Position numbers and translations under genes: made by a program. From Flavobacteriaceae bacterium UBA7433 (GTDB lineage: Bacteria > Bacteroidota > Bacteroidia > Flavobacteriales > Flavobacteriaceae), in NCBI GenBank assembly GCA_002477565.1, contig DLQL01000053.1, forward strand, positions 1 to 7,846: a stretch of 7,846 nt of DNA, given 5' to 3'. Every line of letters begins with the position of its first letter. Position 1 is the stretch's first letter. Shown here piece by piece: positions 1-7,580 of the stretch. Below the pieces are notes generated by a model that worked only from the letters and a program-made list of their open reading frames with translations, was not told the origin of the DNA and did no database searches.

Positions 1-185
1 AATCACACAACTCATCCGGTCTTAGGACGAATCTGTGAAAAAACAGCTGACTCTTAAAACCTCAAAAACCAACTAAACTTCACAAAAAGACTTTTCGACT
101 GCTTTAAATTGCCGTTCGTCGAAAATAAGCTTATAAAAAAAGAGTTCTTTGCTATTTTTATATTGTAAATGAGAATTTATAAGTT

Positions 186-201
186 TTGTTTTCGAAAACA
201 A
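186..201. repeat. Perfect 16-bp palindrome (TTGTTTTCGAAAACAA)
   Basis: This is a 16-base self-complementary sequence with no loop, centred on TTCGAA. Two flanking arms (CTTATAAA at 130-137 and TTTATAAG at 176-183) form a separate 8-bp inverted repeat just upstream. A loopless palindrome suits a dimeric DNA-binding protein better than a terminator, but in AT-rich DNA some such sites arise by chance. No adjacent regulator gene is visible. Confidence 0.35.
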
Positions 202-245
202 TTTCATTTTTTTTGAAAATAAAATACAATCCCCCAAGAAAAAAT

Positions 246-282
246 AAGCCCCAAAATCGAAAGATTTTGGGCTTGTTTTTTT
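246..282 (+). terminator. Rho-independent terminator, probably bidirectional
   Basis: The arms AAGCCCCAAAATC (246-258) and GATTTTGGGCTT (263-274) pair over 12 bp with one bulged C and close with a GAAA tetraloop. On the plus strand a run of seven T (276-282) follows after one G. On the minus strand the other flank gives TTATTTTTT, so it can end transcripts from either side. On the plus strand it would serve a gene ending left of, or at the edge of, the window. Confidence 0.8.
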
Positions 283-491
283 AAAGACATTCCTCACTAC
301 CCCTTCCTGTCCCAACTAACACCGCTACAAACAGCAGTAGCTAAGGACTGCCTAATTGGCTTTACAGCTTTGAAAGAACAAGTAAAGAAAGAAAACTACC
401 TGTTGCCTTCAGTAAAAAAGAGGTAGCGAAATTAAACACTATTAAACTTAAGCGTAACGCCTCATTCCTTTATGCTTCCGACTTAAATTAA
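283..491 (+). pseudogene. Possible frameshifted gene relic
   Basis: Positions 283-426 read as about 47 codons of protein-like sequence (including LSQLTPLQTAVAKDCLIGF and TALKEQVKKENYLLPSVKK) and stop at TAG 424-426. The -1 frame takes over at the heptamer A AAA AAG (414-420) and continues as EVAKLNTIKLKRNASF… to TAA 489-491. A single-base change in the A run, or -1 ribosomal slippage, would join them into about 69 codons. The upstream frame has no ATG and runs back through the terminator at 246-282, so it cannot be an intact gene as it stands. I do not recognise the family. It may be the 3' remnant of a lost gene, or chance openness in AT-rich DNA. Confidence 0.3.
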
Positions 492-694
492 ATGACTTAC
501 TCTATTTAAAACCTACTGAATGCAATTGATCTGGGTTCAAACCACCAATCATCGTCTTTAGCGGTTTTTTATTTTGTTACTGCAAAGCCATTCTTCGGAT
601 TCTTGATCAAATGTTTTGTAAATCTTCGTCTAATTTATTAAATTAGTGTATCCCTCCTTATAAAATCTATTTCATCCCTCAACATATTTTGCTT

Positions 695-751
695 ACCCTC
701 AAAGACAAGTCTTGAGCTAACTAACAATCGTATACAACTCAATTTGAGGGT
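695..751 (+). promoter_or_regulatory. Alternative hairpins upstream of the secreted-protein gene
   Basis: CTCAA at 698-702 can pair locally with TTGAG at 712-716; the local stem continues as GAC/GTC with a 2-base loop and one bulged A. The overlapping ACCCTCAAA (695-703) can instead pair over 9 bp with TTTGAGGGT (743-751). The two pairings exclude each other. If this DNA is transcribed as the leader of the gene at 897, that is the layout of a conditional structure. It is too short to assign to a known riboswitch class, and no poly-T tract follows. Confidence 0.2.
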
Positions 752-836
752 TGAGAACAGAGCAAAGATGGCTTCTGGCCATGACCAAAAACCAATATTT
801 TGTAAATTTTGTAAAAGAAAGCACCTAACCCGATAC

Positions 837-872
837 ATGAGAAGTAGAATCTTGCAGGATACCAATTCTCAT
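837..872 (+). promoter_or_regulatory. Hairpin and direct repeat in the presumed leader
   Basis: ATGAGAA (837-843) and TTCTCAT (866-872) form a 7-bp stem with a 22-base loop. Immediately downstream, AAGCATTA occurs twice (877-884 and 887-894), ending two bases before the ATG at 897. Either could affect initiation of the secreted-protein gene. No function can be assigned from sequence alone. Confidence 0.2.
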
Positions 873-896
873 ACACAAGCATTAGCAAGCATTAAA

Positions 897-2288
897 ATGA
901 ATTTTGTGAAAATTAAATTTACAGCCATAATCACGCTATTATCAACGCTCGCTCTCTCTTCTCAGAATAGAGCACCTTCCTTGTATTTCAATTATCAAGA
1001 TGAAGGACAAGGGGATATCATTATGAATACCTTGAGAGTCCAATCACCGTCTCCTCTATACACCTATTACTGTGGATTGCTTTGGAATAGTGGCGGCATA
1101 GATGCTGGTGGGTATTGTGGCATGCAAGAACACCCCAATGGAAGAAATTTCATATACTCGCTTTGGGACCCCATTAGCACATCCGATCCAATCACTGCCG
1201 AATACGCTCATCCGAATACAGAAACAACAAACTTTGGCGGAGAAGGAACAGGATTGAGGTCATTGAATTTTGGCATTGGCTGGGAGACAAACCAATGGTA
1301 TTCACTTATATCACGAGCTTGGACTAAGGATGTCAATTCTACTCTATTTGGTTATTGGATTTATGATCAGACCAATGACATTTGGCAGCACCTTGTCACA
1401 ATGAATTATCCTGTTCCCAATCTCAATTTCAAAACAAAGACGAGCTCATTTATAGAGGACTGGCTAGGCAATGGTTTTCGAGCCAGAACGATCCACCATA
1501 AAAATGGATGGAAAAGGAAAACATCAGATGCGAGTTGGCTTCCATTTCAAGAAAATTATTTTGACAGAGTTTTTCCAGATGCCGGCACTGTAAATTATAT
1601 TGAAAATTATGATGGAGGAGTAATCAATAACGAATATTATTTTATGACAAGTGGCGGTACTACAACTCCTCAAACAAATGAGGAGCATACAACTCTCACT
1701 CTATCCTTCAATACAACCAATCCAGGATTTGAAATCGGTGAAGTTAATTACCTGACATTAGATGTGAATGAAAACAATTTATTCGTAAACTGGGATATCG
1801 TGGGTTCCAAATTACCACAGTTTTCTTATCACATGAAAATATACGACAACATTCAACTACTTGGAAGTCCGATTATTACCGTTGACAACATCAAACCACA
1901 TTTAAGAAATGATACAATCGACATACGTGTTTTACCAGATAATCATGAGTACTTTGTGCAATTCCACATCACTGACATATTTGACAATGTATCCGATACT
2001 CAAGTTGAAAGTTTTATGAAAAACAGCACAAACGATGACGAATACGACTTTATTAAAAATGCCATAGTGTTTCCGAATCCTTTTACGGATGAAATAAATG
2101 TTTATTTAGAACAAAATTTGGAATATGTTAAAGTTCAACTCTTCAGTATGGATGGAAAAATAATTTATGAAGAGACACACATGCACACCGATACGATTAA
2201 TTTGTCAGTAAATTTGGCTAGCGGAATGTATCTTTTGAAAATCAAAGACAACGCAACAGAGAAAACCTTCAAGATTATAAGGAAATAA
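897..2288 (+). CDS. Secreted DUF3472-like protein with T9SS sorting domain
   Basis: A 463-residue exported protein. Residues 1-23 are a signal peptide (basic MNFVKIK, hydrophobic ITLLSTLAL, SSQ near the cleavage site). About 55-255 resembles DUF3472: YYCGLLW, GGYCGMQ, a SLWDP segment near 88-92 and FGGEGTG near 113-119. Residues 260-375 are beta-rich and linker-like. Residues 388-463 are a type A T9SS C-terminal domain, with VFPNPFTDEINV, LFSMDGKIIYEE and SGMYLLKIK, ending in KTFKIIRK. That domain sends proteins through the outer membrane, usually with surface attachment. The only cysteines are C59 and C74, a plausible disulfide. The frame stays open upstream to a TTG at 744, but that would bury the signal peptide behind 51 residues, so I chose the ATG at 897. 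No Shine-Dalgarno site precedes it; the direct repeat AAGCATTA (877-884, 887-894) lies there instead. The substrate is unknown. Export is well supported, the DUF3472 call moderately. Confidence 0.85.
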   Translation: MNFVKIKFTAIITLLSTLALSSQNRAPSLYFNYQDEGQGDIIMNTLRVQSPSPLYTYYCGLLWNSGGIDAGGYCGMQEHPNGRNFIYSLWDPISTSDPITAEYAHPNTETTNFGGEGTGLRSLNFGIGWETNQWYSLISRAWTKDVNSTLFGYWIYDQTNDIWQHLVTMNYPVPNLNFKTKTSSFIEDWLGNGFRARTIHHKNGWKRKTSDASWLPFQENYFDRVFPDAGTVNYIENYDGGVINNEYYFMTSGGTTTPQTNEEHTTLTLSFNTTNPGFEIGEVNYLTLDVNENNLFVNWDIVGSKLPQFSYHMKIYDNIQLLGSPIITVDNIKPHLRNDTIDIRVLPDNHEYFVQFHITDIFDNVSDTQVESFMKNSTNDDEYDFIKNAIVFPNPFTDEINVYLEQNLEYVKVQLFSMDGKIIYEETHMHTDTINLSVNLASGMYLLKIKDNATEKTFKIIRK

Positions 2289-2340
2289 GATTTGCCAACA
2301 AAGGCCATTTGACAATTCTATAACATCGATTCTATGGGTC

Positions 2341-2547
2341 TTTCCTAATAAATCTCCGCTTTGAAAACACAGGATTGGCTGCACCTTTCCTGACAAAGCT
2401 CCGCTTTGAAATAGCAGGATTGGCTCCGCCTTTCCTGACAAAGCTCCGCTTTGAAATAGCAGGATTGGCTCCGCCTTTCCTGACAAAGCTCCGCTTTGAA
2501 AACGCAGGATTGGCTGCGCCTTTCCTGACAAAGCTCCGCTTTGAAAA
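2341..2547. repeat. 45-bp tandem repeat, about 4.6 copies
   Basis: Copies begin at 2341, 2386, 2431, 2476 and 2521, the last being partial (27 bases). Copies 2 and 3 are identical, copy 4 differs at a few positions, and copy 1 is the most diverged. Each standard unit contains two small dyads, CAAAGC-TCC-GCTTTG and AGGA..GGC-TCC-GCC..TCCT, both with the same TCC centre. In copy 4 the second loop changes to TGC while its arms stay intact. The array lies after the secreted-protein gene and runs directly into the hairpin at 2545-2607. Because 45 is a multiple of 3, several frames stay open on both strands, but their periodic peptides are by-products. It is probably a non-coding repeat amplified by slippage. 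Confidence 0.9.
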
Positions 2548-2607
2548 CAAAATGCCTCCAAAAAACCAATGAAGCAAGCTTCTTGATTTTTTGGAGGCAT
2601 TTTGTTT
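2545..2607. terminator. Strong bidirectional hairpin terminator
   Basis: Positions 2545-2565 and 2587-2607 are perfectly complementary over 21 bp (core TGCCTCC/GGAGGCA). After a C/A mismatch, CAA/TTG and GAAGC/GCTTC continue the helix with one bulge to a tiny AA centre. The A/T tracts in the outer arms provide a U-run for transcripts from either side. It can therefore end both the plus-strand secreted-protein transcript (through the repeats) and the minus-strand tRNA-Arg transcript, whose 3' end is 6 bases away. The length and near-perfection exceed what a terminator needs. Confidence 0.75.
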
Positions 2608-2612
2608 ATTCG

Positions 2613-2686
2613 TGACCCCGACAGGATTCAAACCTGTAACCCTCAGAGCCGAAATCTGATGCGCTATTCAGTTGCGCCACGGGGCC
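2613..2686 (-). tRNA. tRNA-Arg (anticodon UCG)
   Basis: The minus strand folds as a complete cloverleaf of 74 bases. The acceptor arm GGCCCCG pairs with CGGGGTC (one G-U), and the D-stem GCGC pairs with GCGC. The anticodon stem TCAGA/TCTGA encloses the loop TTTCGGC, with TCG at plus-strand positions 2650-2652. The T-stem ACAGG/CCTGT encloses TTTGAAT, and the discriminator base is A. The CCA end is not encoded and must be added enzymatically. It reads CGA codons and, by wobble, probably other CGN codons. It is a single gene with its own -7 element upstream and a strong hairpin downstream. Confidence 0.95.
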
Positions 2687-2700
2687 TTTTGTTATGGATG

Positions 2701-2708
2701 CAAATCTA
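2701..2708 (-). promoter_or_regulatory. -7 promoter element for tRNA-Arg (TAGATTTG)
   Basis: An exact match to the Bacteroidetes TAnnTTTG -7 consensus, ending 14 bases before the tRNA 5' end, so the leader would be only a few bases. A good -33 TTTG is not seen at the usual spacing; an A9 run lies between. The position makes this a likely promoter. Confidence 0.6.
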
Positions 2709-2734
2709 GAATTTTTTTTTAGATAAAACCTATC

Positions 2735-2760
2735 GTCAACCCATTTATCTGATGGGTGAT
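2735..2760 (-). terminator. Candidate terminator after the yqeY gene
   Basis: ACCCAT (2739-2744) and ATGGGT (2752-2757) pair around a 7-base loop, and C-G and T-A extend the stem past one bulged A. It begins 2 bases after the yqeY stop. The U-run on the minus strand is weak (TAGGTTTTATC). On the plus strand TTTTT follows, but no plus-strand gene would need it. Confidence 0.4.
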
Positions 2761-2762
2761 TT

Positions 2763-3212
2763 TTATGCTAATAAAGATTTGACAACATTCGAAATCGCTT
2801 TTCCATCTGCCTTTCCGGCTAATTTTTTAGAAGCCATTCCCATCACTTTCCCCATGTCTTTCATACCAGCAGCTCCGACTTGAGAAATAATTTCAGAAAC
2901 CACTTCTTTCAACGCTTCTTCACTCATTTGCTCTGGTAAAAATTGGGCAATTACAGCTGCTTGTGCCAACTCGGGCGCGGCCAAATCCTCCCTGCCTTGT
3001 TCGGCGAACAAAATGGCAGAGTCTTTGCGCTGCTTCACTAGTTTTTGCACAATTTTCAACTCTTTCTCAGCTGACAATTCTTCCTTGGCACCACTTTCGG
3101 TTTGCGCCAATAGAATGGCGGACTTTACCGCTCTTAAGGACTCCAAAGCGACCGTGTCTTTTGCTTTCATGGCAGTTTTCAATTGCTCCATGATTTGTTT
3201 TTGTAAACTCAT
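2763..3212 (-). CDS. yqeY: GatB/YqeY domain protein
   Basis: A 149-residue protein matching the full YqeY family: an N-terminal helical region (SLQKQIMEQLKTAMKAKD, then LRAVKSAIL), the central QRKDSA and FLPEQMSEEAL segments, and a C-terminal GKVMGMASKKLAGKADG followed by a NVVKSLLA tail. The fold resembles the C-terminal tRNA-interacting domain of GatB, the amidotransferase subunit that makes Gln-tRNA and Asn-tRNA. Stand-alone YqeY has no firmly established role, though a link to tRNA or translation is usually suggested. It lies after ftsZ in the same direction, an arrangement common in Bacteroidetes. A terminator (3294-3324) and its own TACCTTTG element (3236-3243) lie between, so it is probably transcribed separately. 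The start is ATG at 3210-3212, with no clear Shine-Dalgarno site. Confidence 0.93.
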   Translation of the reverse strand: MSLQKQIMEQLKTAMKAKDTVALESLRAVKSAILLAQTESGAKEELSAEKELKIVQKLVKQRKDSAILFAEQGREDLAAPELAQAAVIAQFLPEQMSEEALKEVVSEIISQVGAAGMKDMGKVMGMASKKLAGKADGKAISNVVKSLLA

Positions 3213-3235
3213 TAATTTGAAGATTATATACCTTA

Positions 3236-3243
3236 CAAAGGTA
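3236..3243 (-). promoter_or_regulatory. -7 promoter element for yqeY (TACCTTTG)
   Basis: An exact TAnnTTTG match 23 bases upstream of the yqeY ATG and downstream of the ftsZ terminator. It overlaps a small dyad, CCTT-TGT-AAGG. A T-rich stretch lies where the -33 element should be, but no exact TTTG at ideal spacing. The placement between a terminator and a start codon supports a separate yqeY promoter. Confidence 0.65.
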
Positions 3244-3293
3244 GTTAAAAAATAAAATCCGAAAAGGGTCTCTAGAAAGAATTCATCGCTTGT

Positions 3294-3324
3294 AAAACTA
3301 AAAATTCCCGCTGAGCGGGAATTT
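3294..3324 (-). terminator. Rho-independent terminator of the ftsZ unit
   Basis: The arms AAATTCCCGC (3302-3311) and GCGGGAATTT (3315-3324) form a perfect 10-bp stem with a 3-base loop. On the minus strand it is followed by TTTTTAGTTTT. It lies 23 bases after the ftsZ stop and closes the division-gene transcript. Confidence 0.9.
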
Positions 3325-3347
3325 AAAAAATGTTTACCTATAACAAA

Positions 3348-5438
3348 TCAATCGACATTGTCGTGTAAAAATGAATTGTTGGATCGCAATTGAATCTCAT
3401 CATTGTCATCGACACTCAAGGTCGTTCTTGACTGAATATTTTCGTTGTCTTTGGATTCGCTCAAGTCGACCCCCATCCGTTTGTAGGCGGGTTGCTTTTC
3501 AATCTCCTCAACATTGTTGTGGACATTTTTCGCAAATTTATAATTGAAATTTTTCATCTTTTCTCTTCGTTTGTCAGAACGCATCTTGAGCTCTGAAATG
3601 GTCAAGTCCATTGGAGACACTTCTTTGGCTTCAAAAACTTCAATGGCAGCAACCGCATCACGCTCCTCAAGAGTCACAGTAAAATTCAATTCATCCTCCA
3701 AAGCTTCAGATACAGGCAGCACTTGCTCTTTGGGAATTTCCTCCTCGGAATGAGGAACCTGTAATTGAGAAGCACTTTTGATGGTCGGTTCGATGTTTTC
3801 AAAATCGCCCAGACTGAACTTTCTGATTTCCGACAATTCATCTTTTACATCAATTGCTCCATGAACTTCAATCGCATTGATAGCAGCAGTATCTTCTTCC
3901 ATTTCCTCTTCCAAAACATACCTCTTAAGTGTCGTTTCTTCAGGGCTGTGCTTTACTTCGACTGCGTCGATGACCTCGATATTTTTGACAAACGCATCTG
4001 CATCGTCGTCCAGGTCAAAATAGACAGAATGCGCCTTTTCTTCAGTAGCTTTTTCGGAAGTAGCAATGGGCAGATCAAACAACAAATCCATTTGAACAGG
4101 TGCTGCTTCTTCTGTTACTTCTTCTAGGGGTTTTGCTACCACCTCCTCGATGACAAAATCGTTTACATCCATCGCGTTGATCAATTCTTGATCCACAACT
4201 TCTCCAACGATTTCGTCATACACCACGTCGATATTTTGAATAAAACTAGTGGTTTTTACGATGGTGTTGAGCTTTTCTTCTTCCTCTTCTCCCAACTGAT
4301 GAACAATCTTAGAAGCGGCAACTGGCGCTGCTACTGTTTCATTATTTTCACTAGTTTGTAGGCCATCTTTTTGATCAAAGTCATAAACTGCCTTTTGCTC
4401 GTTTTCTAAGAGATGAATGATTTTTTTCTCTTCTGTATTGGTGATGTCAGACTGTTGTTCAGAAGCAAATCCTGTCGCGACAATGGTAACCGCCAAAGCG
4501 TCTTCCAATGTTTCGTCTTCTCCCACTCCCATGATAATGTTTGCATCGTACCCCGCTTCTATTTGTATAAAGTCGTTGATCTCGCCTATTTCGTCCAAGG
4601 TCACCTCCACACGTCCTGAAATGATCAACAACAAGACGTTTTTGGCTCCAGTAATTTTGTTGTCATTCAACAATGGAGAATCCAACGCCTTTACGATGGC
4701 ATTTTTAGCGCGGTTTGCACCCGCTTCTTTTGCAGAACCCATGATGGCAGTCCCACTGTTGGACAACACGGTCTTGGCATCGTGCAAATCAATATTTTGT
4801 TTGTAGTGATGGGTGATGACTTCCGCAATTCCTCTTGAGGCAGTCGACAGCACTTCGTCCGCTTTTGAGAATCCTGCTTTGAATCCAAGGTTTCCATATA
4901 CTTCACGGAGCTTGTTGTTGTTGATGACAATCAAAGAATCAACGTGTTGCCGCAACTCATCCACTCCCTTTTGAGCTTGGTTGGTACGCATTCTCCCTTC
5001 AAATTGAAAAGGCATGGTGACGATCCCCACAGTCAAAATATCCAAATCCTTCGCAATTTTGGCAATGATGGGCGCAGCTCCCGTACCCGTTCCGCCACCC
5101 ATTCCAGCGGTAATAAACACCATTTTTGTTTGTGTGGTCAACACTTTTTTAATCTCTTCCAAACTTTCGATCGCTGCCTCTTCTCCGATTACCGGATTGG
5201 CACCTGCACCCAAACCAGAGGTCAAAGAAACCCCCAATTGGATTTTATTGGGAATGGGACTGTTTTCCAAGGCCTGTGCATCGGTGTTGCAAATCACAAA
5301 GTCAACTCCTTTTGTATGTTGCTGAAACATGTAGTTTACAGCATTGCTTCCTCCACCACCTACACCAATGACTTTGATGGCATTGGACTGTGATTTTGGC
5401 ATGTCAAATGAAATGTTTTCGAATTCTGTGCTGTTCAT
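3348..5438 (-). CDS. ftsZ: Cell division protein FtsZ, with extended C-terminal linker
   Basis: The tubulin-like GTPase that polymerises into the Z-ring and recruits the divisome. The GTP-binding part covers about residues 20-325: IGVGGGGSNAVNYM (24-37), NTDAQAL (51-57), the tubulin signature GGGTGTG (114-120), FEGRMR near 146-151, and the T7-type catalytic loop NIDLHD (215-220; N215, D217, D220). At 696 residues it is far longer than the roughly 380-400 of E. coli or B. subtilis FtsZ; the excess is an acidic, low-order linker (about 330-650). That linker carries DLLFDLP (451-457), KRYVLEEEMEE (505-515) and five degenerate copies of a short motif such as NAIEV. After a basic helix-like stretch (about 618-640) come PAYKRMGVDL and a terminal NNSFLHDNVD that probably serves as the partner-binding C-terminal peptide. 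It lies 63 bases after ftsA with no clear promoter between, so co-transcription with ftsQA is likely. Confidence 0.98.
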   Translation of the reverse strand: MNSTEFENISFDMPKSQSNAIKVIGVGGGGSNAVNYMFQQHTKGVDFVICNTDAQALENSPIPNKIQLGVSLTSGLGAGANPVIGEEAAIESLEEIKKVLTTQTKMVFITAGMGGGTGTGAAPIIAKIAKDLDILTVGIVTMPFQFEGRMRTNQAQKGVDELRQHVDSLIVINNNKLREVYGNLGFKAGFSKADEVLSTASRGIAEVITHHYKQNIDLHDAKTVLSNSGTAIMGSAKEAGANRAKNAIVKALDSPLLNDNKITGAKNVLLLIISGRVEVTLDEIGEINDFIQIEAGYDANIIMGVGEDETLEDALAVTIVATGFASEQQSDITNTEEKKIIHLLENEQKAVYDFDQKDGLQTSENNETVAAPVAASKIVHQLGEEEEEKLNTIVKTTSFIQNIDVVYDEIVGEVVDQELINAMDVNDFVIEEVVAKPLEEVTEEAAPVQMDLLFDLPIATSEKATEEKAHSVYFDLDDDADAFVKNIEVIDAVEVKHSPEETTLKRYVLEEEMEEDTAAINAIEVHGAIDVKDELSEIRKFSLGDFENIEPTIKSASQLQVPHSEEEIPKEQVLPVSEALEDELNFTVTLEERDAVAAIEVFEAKEVSPMDLTISELKMRSDKRREKMKNFNYKFAKNVHNNVEEIEKQPAYKRMGVDLSESKDNENIQSRTTLSVDDNDEIQLRSNNSFLHDNVD

Positions 5439-5501
5439 AATGTCGGAATCTATGGGGTGGTTAATAAGTTTGTTTCGTATCGATTTTTTTCAATGGTTTC
5501 C

Positions 5502-6854
5502 TTATTCTGCGTTGTCTAAAAACTCTCGAAACCGATCTGAAAAATGCTGAAAAACAGATTTCTTTGGTTTGGAGCTTGTCGCGGCTTCTTCGTCAGAAGC
5601 AAGGGGTGTTTCTTCAAGCGTTTCTCCAGAAGAGGCACTTGTGGAGTCCGAAGCAGATTCTTGCGCTGTGGCTGTCGGCCCAAATTTTTCCTGTTTGCTA
5701 AGGCCTTCCATCAACAAGCCCACTGCAGTTGCAAAGGAAGGACTGCTCAAACCTTCGTCAGAATCGCCCGCCAAATGCTCGTTTGGATAGCCAATACGCG
5801 TATCCATTCCTGTGATGTATTCCACCAATTGCTTGAGATGCTTTACTTGCGCACCTCCACCGGTTAAGACAATTCCTGCAATCAATTTGCCTTTTTGGGT
5901 TTCGTGTCCGTAGTTTTTAATTTCTAAATAGACTTGTTCGATGATTTCTGTAACCCGCGCATGAATGATGCGGGATAAGTTTTTTAGGGTGATTTCTTTG
6001 GGCTCTCTCCCTCGCAATCCAGGAATCGAAACAATCTCGTTCTCTTTGTTTTCTCCTGGCCATGCCGAGCCGAATTTTATTTTCAATAACTCTGCCTGCT
6101 TTTCAATAATCGAACAGCCTTCTTTGATGTCTTCAGTAATCACATTGCCACCAAAAGGAATGACCGCCGTGTGTCGAATGATGCCGTCCTTGAAAATTGC
6201 CAAATCCGTGGTCCCTCCACCGATGTCTATCAAGGCGACTCCTGCTTCTTTTTCCTCTTGACTCAAAACCGCAGCAGCAGAAGCCAAAGGTTCCAGCGTG
6301 ATTTCAGAGAGGTCCAAACCAGCACTTTTTACACAACGCCCTATGTTCTTTATCGAAGAAACCTGACCTACTACTACGTGAAAATTGGCTTCCAATCTTC
6401 CTCCGTACATCCCGATAGGCTCCTTGATTTGTTCTTGACTGTCAACCTTAAAATCCTGAGGCAACACATGTATGATTTCTTCTCCAGGCAACATGACCAA
6501 CTTGTGTACTTGACTGATCAGCTCGTCGATGTCCACCTCTTCAATGACCTTGTCAGCATCCTCTCTCGTGATGTAATCACTGTGGTGCAAACTTCGAATG
6601 TGCTGGCCTGCAATTCCAACAACCACATCTTCGATTTTTTGACCAGAAACACTTTCGGCTTCCTCTACAGCTTGTTGGATGGACTGAATCGTTTGAGTGA
6701 TGTTGTTGACAACCCCTCTTTTCACACCCATACTTTTGGCTTTTCCAATTCCTAAAATCTCCAACTTCCCAAACTCATTCTTGCAACCAATCATGGCCAC
6801 AATCTTTGTTGTTCCGATGTCTAAACCTACTGAAATGTTCTTTTGTTCGATCAT
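5502..6854 (-). CDS. ftsA: Cell division protein FtsA
   Basis: The actin-like ATPase that anchors FtsZ filaments to the inner face of the membrane and recruits later divisome proteins. Visible motifs are phosphate-1 VGLDIGTTKIVAMIG (9-23), the 1C-type insertion region (about 80-165), phosphate-2 ALIDIGGGTTDLAIF (207-221), and the adenosine motif GIVLTGGGAQ (327-336). At 450 residues it has an added Ser/Thr/Glu-rich linker (about 393-428), then KPKKSVFQHFSDRFREFL (429-446), which fits the amphipathic membrane-targeting helix. The ATG at 6852-6854 lies 3 bases after the ftsQ stop, indicating coupled translation; purine-rich AAGAAG precedes it inside ftsQ. Confidence 0.98.
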   Translation of the reverse strand: MIEQKNISVGLDIGTTKIVAMIGCKNEFGKLEILGIGKAKSMGVKRGVVNNITQTIQSIQQAVEEAESVSGQKIEDVVVGIAGQHIRSLHHSDYITREDADKVIEEVDIDELISQVHKLVMLPGEEIIHVLPQDFKVDSQEQIKEPIGMYGGRLEANFHVVVGQVSSIKNIGRCVKSAGLDLSEITLEPLASAAAVLSQEEKEAGVALIDIGGGTTDLAIFKDGIIRHTAVIPFGGNVITEDIKEGCSIIEKQAELLKIKFGSAWPGENKENEIVSIPGLRGREPKEITLKNLSRIIHARVTEIIEQVYLEIKNYGHETQKGKLIAGIVLTGGGAQVKHLKQLVEYITGMDTRIGYPNEHLAGDSDEGLSSPSFATAVGLLMEGLSKQEKFGPTATAQESASDSTSASSGETLEETPLASDEEAATSSKPKKSVFQHFSDRFREFLDNAE

Positions 6855-6857
6855 ACC

Positions 6858-7580
6858 TTACTTCTTTGTACAAACAACTTGATTGTTGTATTTTAAATCA
6901 ATCGTTTTGTATGTTTCTATCTCTTTGTCTAAAATGGCCTTGTTGTAAAACGCTTCTAGCTTTTTAAATTTTTGATTCAAATTGACGATGTCGCCCAATT
7001 GAATTTGCTGTTCGTACATCCGAGTTTTCAAAACAAATGTTCCGTCGGATTTTTTTTCTATTCCAACAATATTTTTTTTCAAAAAAGAATCTTTTCTGAT
7101 TTTGACAACCAACTGAAATACAGCCGGTAAATCTCGGTCCGTAACCGCTCCAGAAACCAACAAAACCGAAGCAGAATAGTTCGGTGACAAAGGCATTTTA
7201 AGCCCTTCTCTGTCAAGGTAATAAACCTGCTCTCTTGTTTGGACGCGTGCAACCGGTGTGCGTTGTGTGACCACCGCTTTCAAAGAACCGCCAATGGTCA
7301 TATAGATTACAGCGCTTTCTACCAGTGGGTTTGAACACACATCAGATTCCAAGTTGTGTAAATTTATTAAGGATTTTGCCTTGTTTTTCAAGGGTCCTTC
7401 TTTTTGTATTAACAATTTATTAACCATTGCATGCGAGAGAAATAAATTGTCCCCGTTCGAGAATTCAATGCCGGTCGCTACCACAGTTTTCTTACTATTT
7501 CTCTGTCCTGTAAAAGCGTACAAAAACACAACGATGGCGAGTAGAAAAATACTTTTCACATAAACAATGTATCCTTTCAT
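6858..7580 (-). CDS. ftsQ: Cell division protein FtsQ
   Basis: A single-pass inner-membrane protein that links cytoplasmic and periplasmic parts of the divisome. Its N-terminus is short and basic (MKGYIVYVK), followed by one membrane segment at about residues 10-24. The periplasmic part contains a POTRA-like region (about 33-105), then the better conserved QRTPVARVQ (106-114) and YYLDREGLKMPLS (120-132) that mark FtsQ proteins. At 240 residues it is typical for Bacteroidetes and shorter than E. coli FtsQ (276), mainly through its small cytoplasmic head. Overall conservation is weak, so position matters: it overlaps murC by ATGA and directly precedes ftsA. No ddl gene intervenes. Confidence 0.92.
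   Translation of the reverse strand: MKGYIVYVKSIFLLAIVVFLYAFTGQRNSKKTVVATGIEFSNGDNLFLSHAMVNKLLIQKEGPLKNKAKSLINLHNLESDVCSNPLVESAVIYMTIGGSLKAVVTQRTPVARVQTREQVYYLDREGLKMPLSPNYSASVLLVSGAVTDRDLPAVFQLVVKIRKDSFLKKNIVGIEKKSDGTFVLKTRMYEQQIQLGDIVNLNQKFKKLEAFYNKAILDKEIETYKTIDLKYNNQVVCTKK

Larger units (their letters stand above)
1..896. other. Long region without a convincing intact gene
   Basis: No open frame here looks like an intact gene. In the first plus frame an 18-residue stretch ending in TAA at 55-57 (…GRICEKTADS) could be the tail of a gene entering from the left, but it is too short to identify. The rest holds a palindrome at 186-201, a bidirectional terminator at 246-282, a frameshifted coding-like stretch at 283-491, a 17-base dyad at 630-646 (7-bp arms, 3-base loop) and hairpins at 695-751. 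The minus-strand frames at 73-315 and 638-865 run through these structures or opposite the secreted-protein leader and have no protein-family features. I found no exact TAnnTTTG promoter element on the plus strand here. Confidence 0.6.
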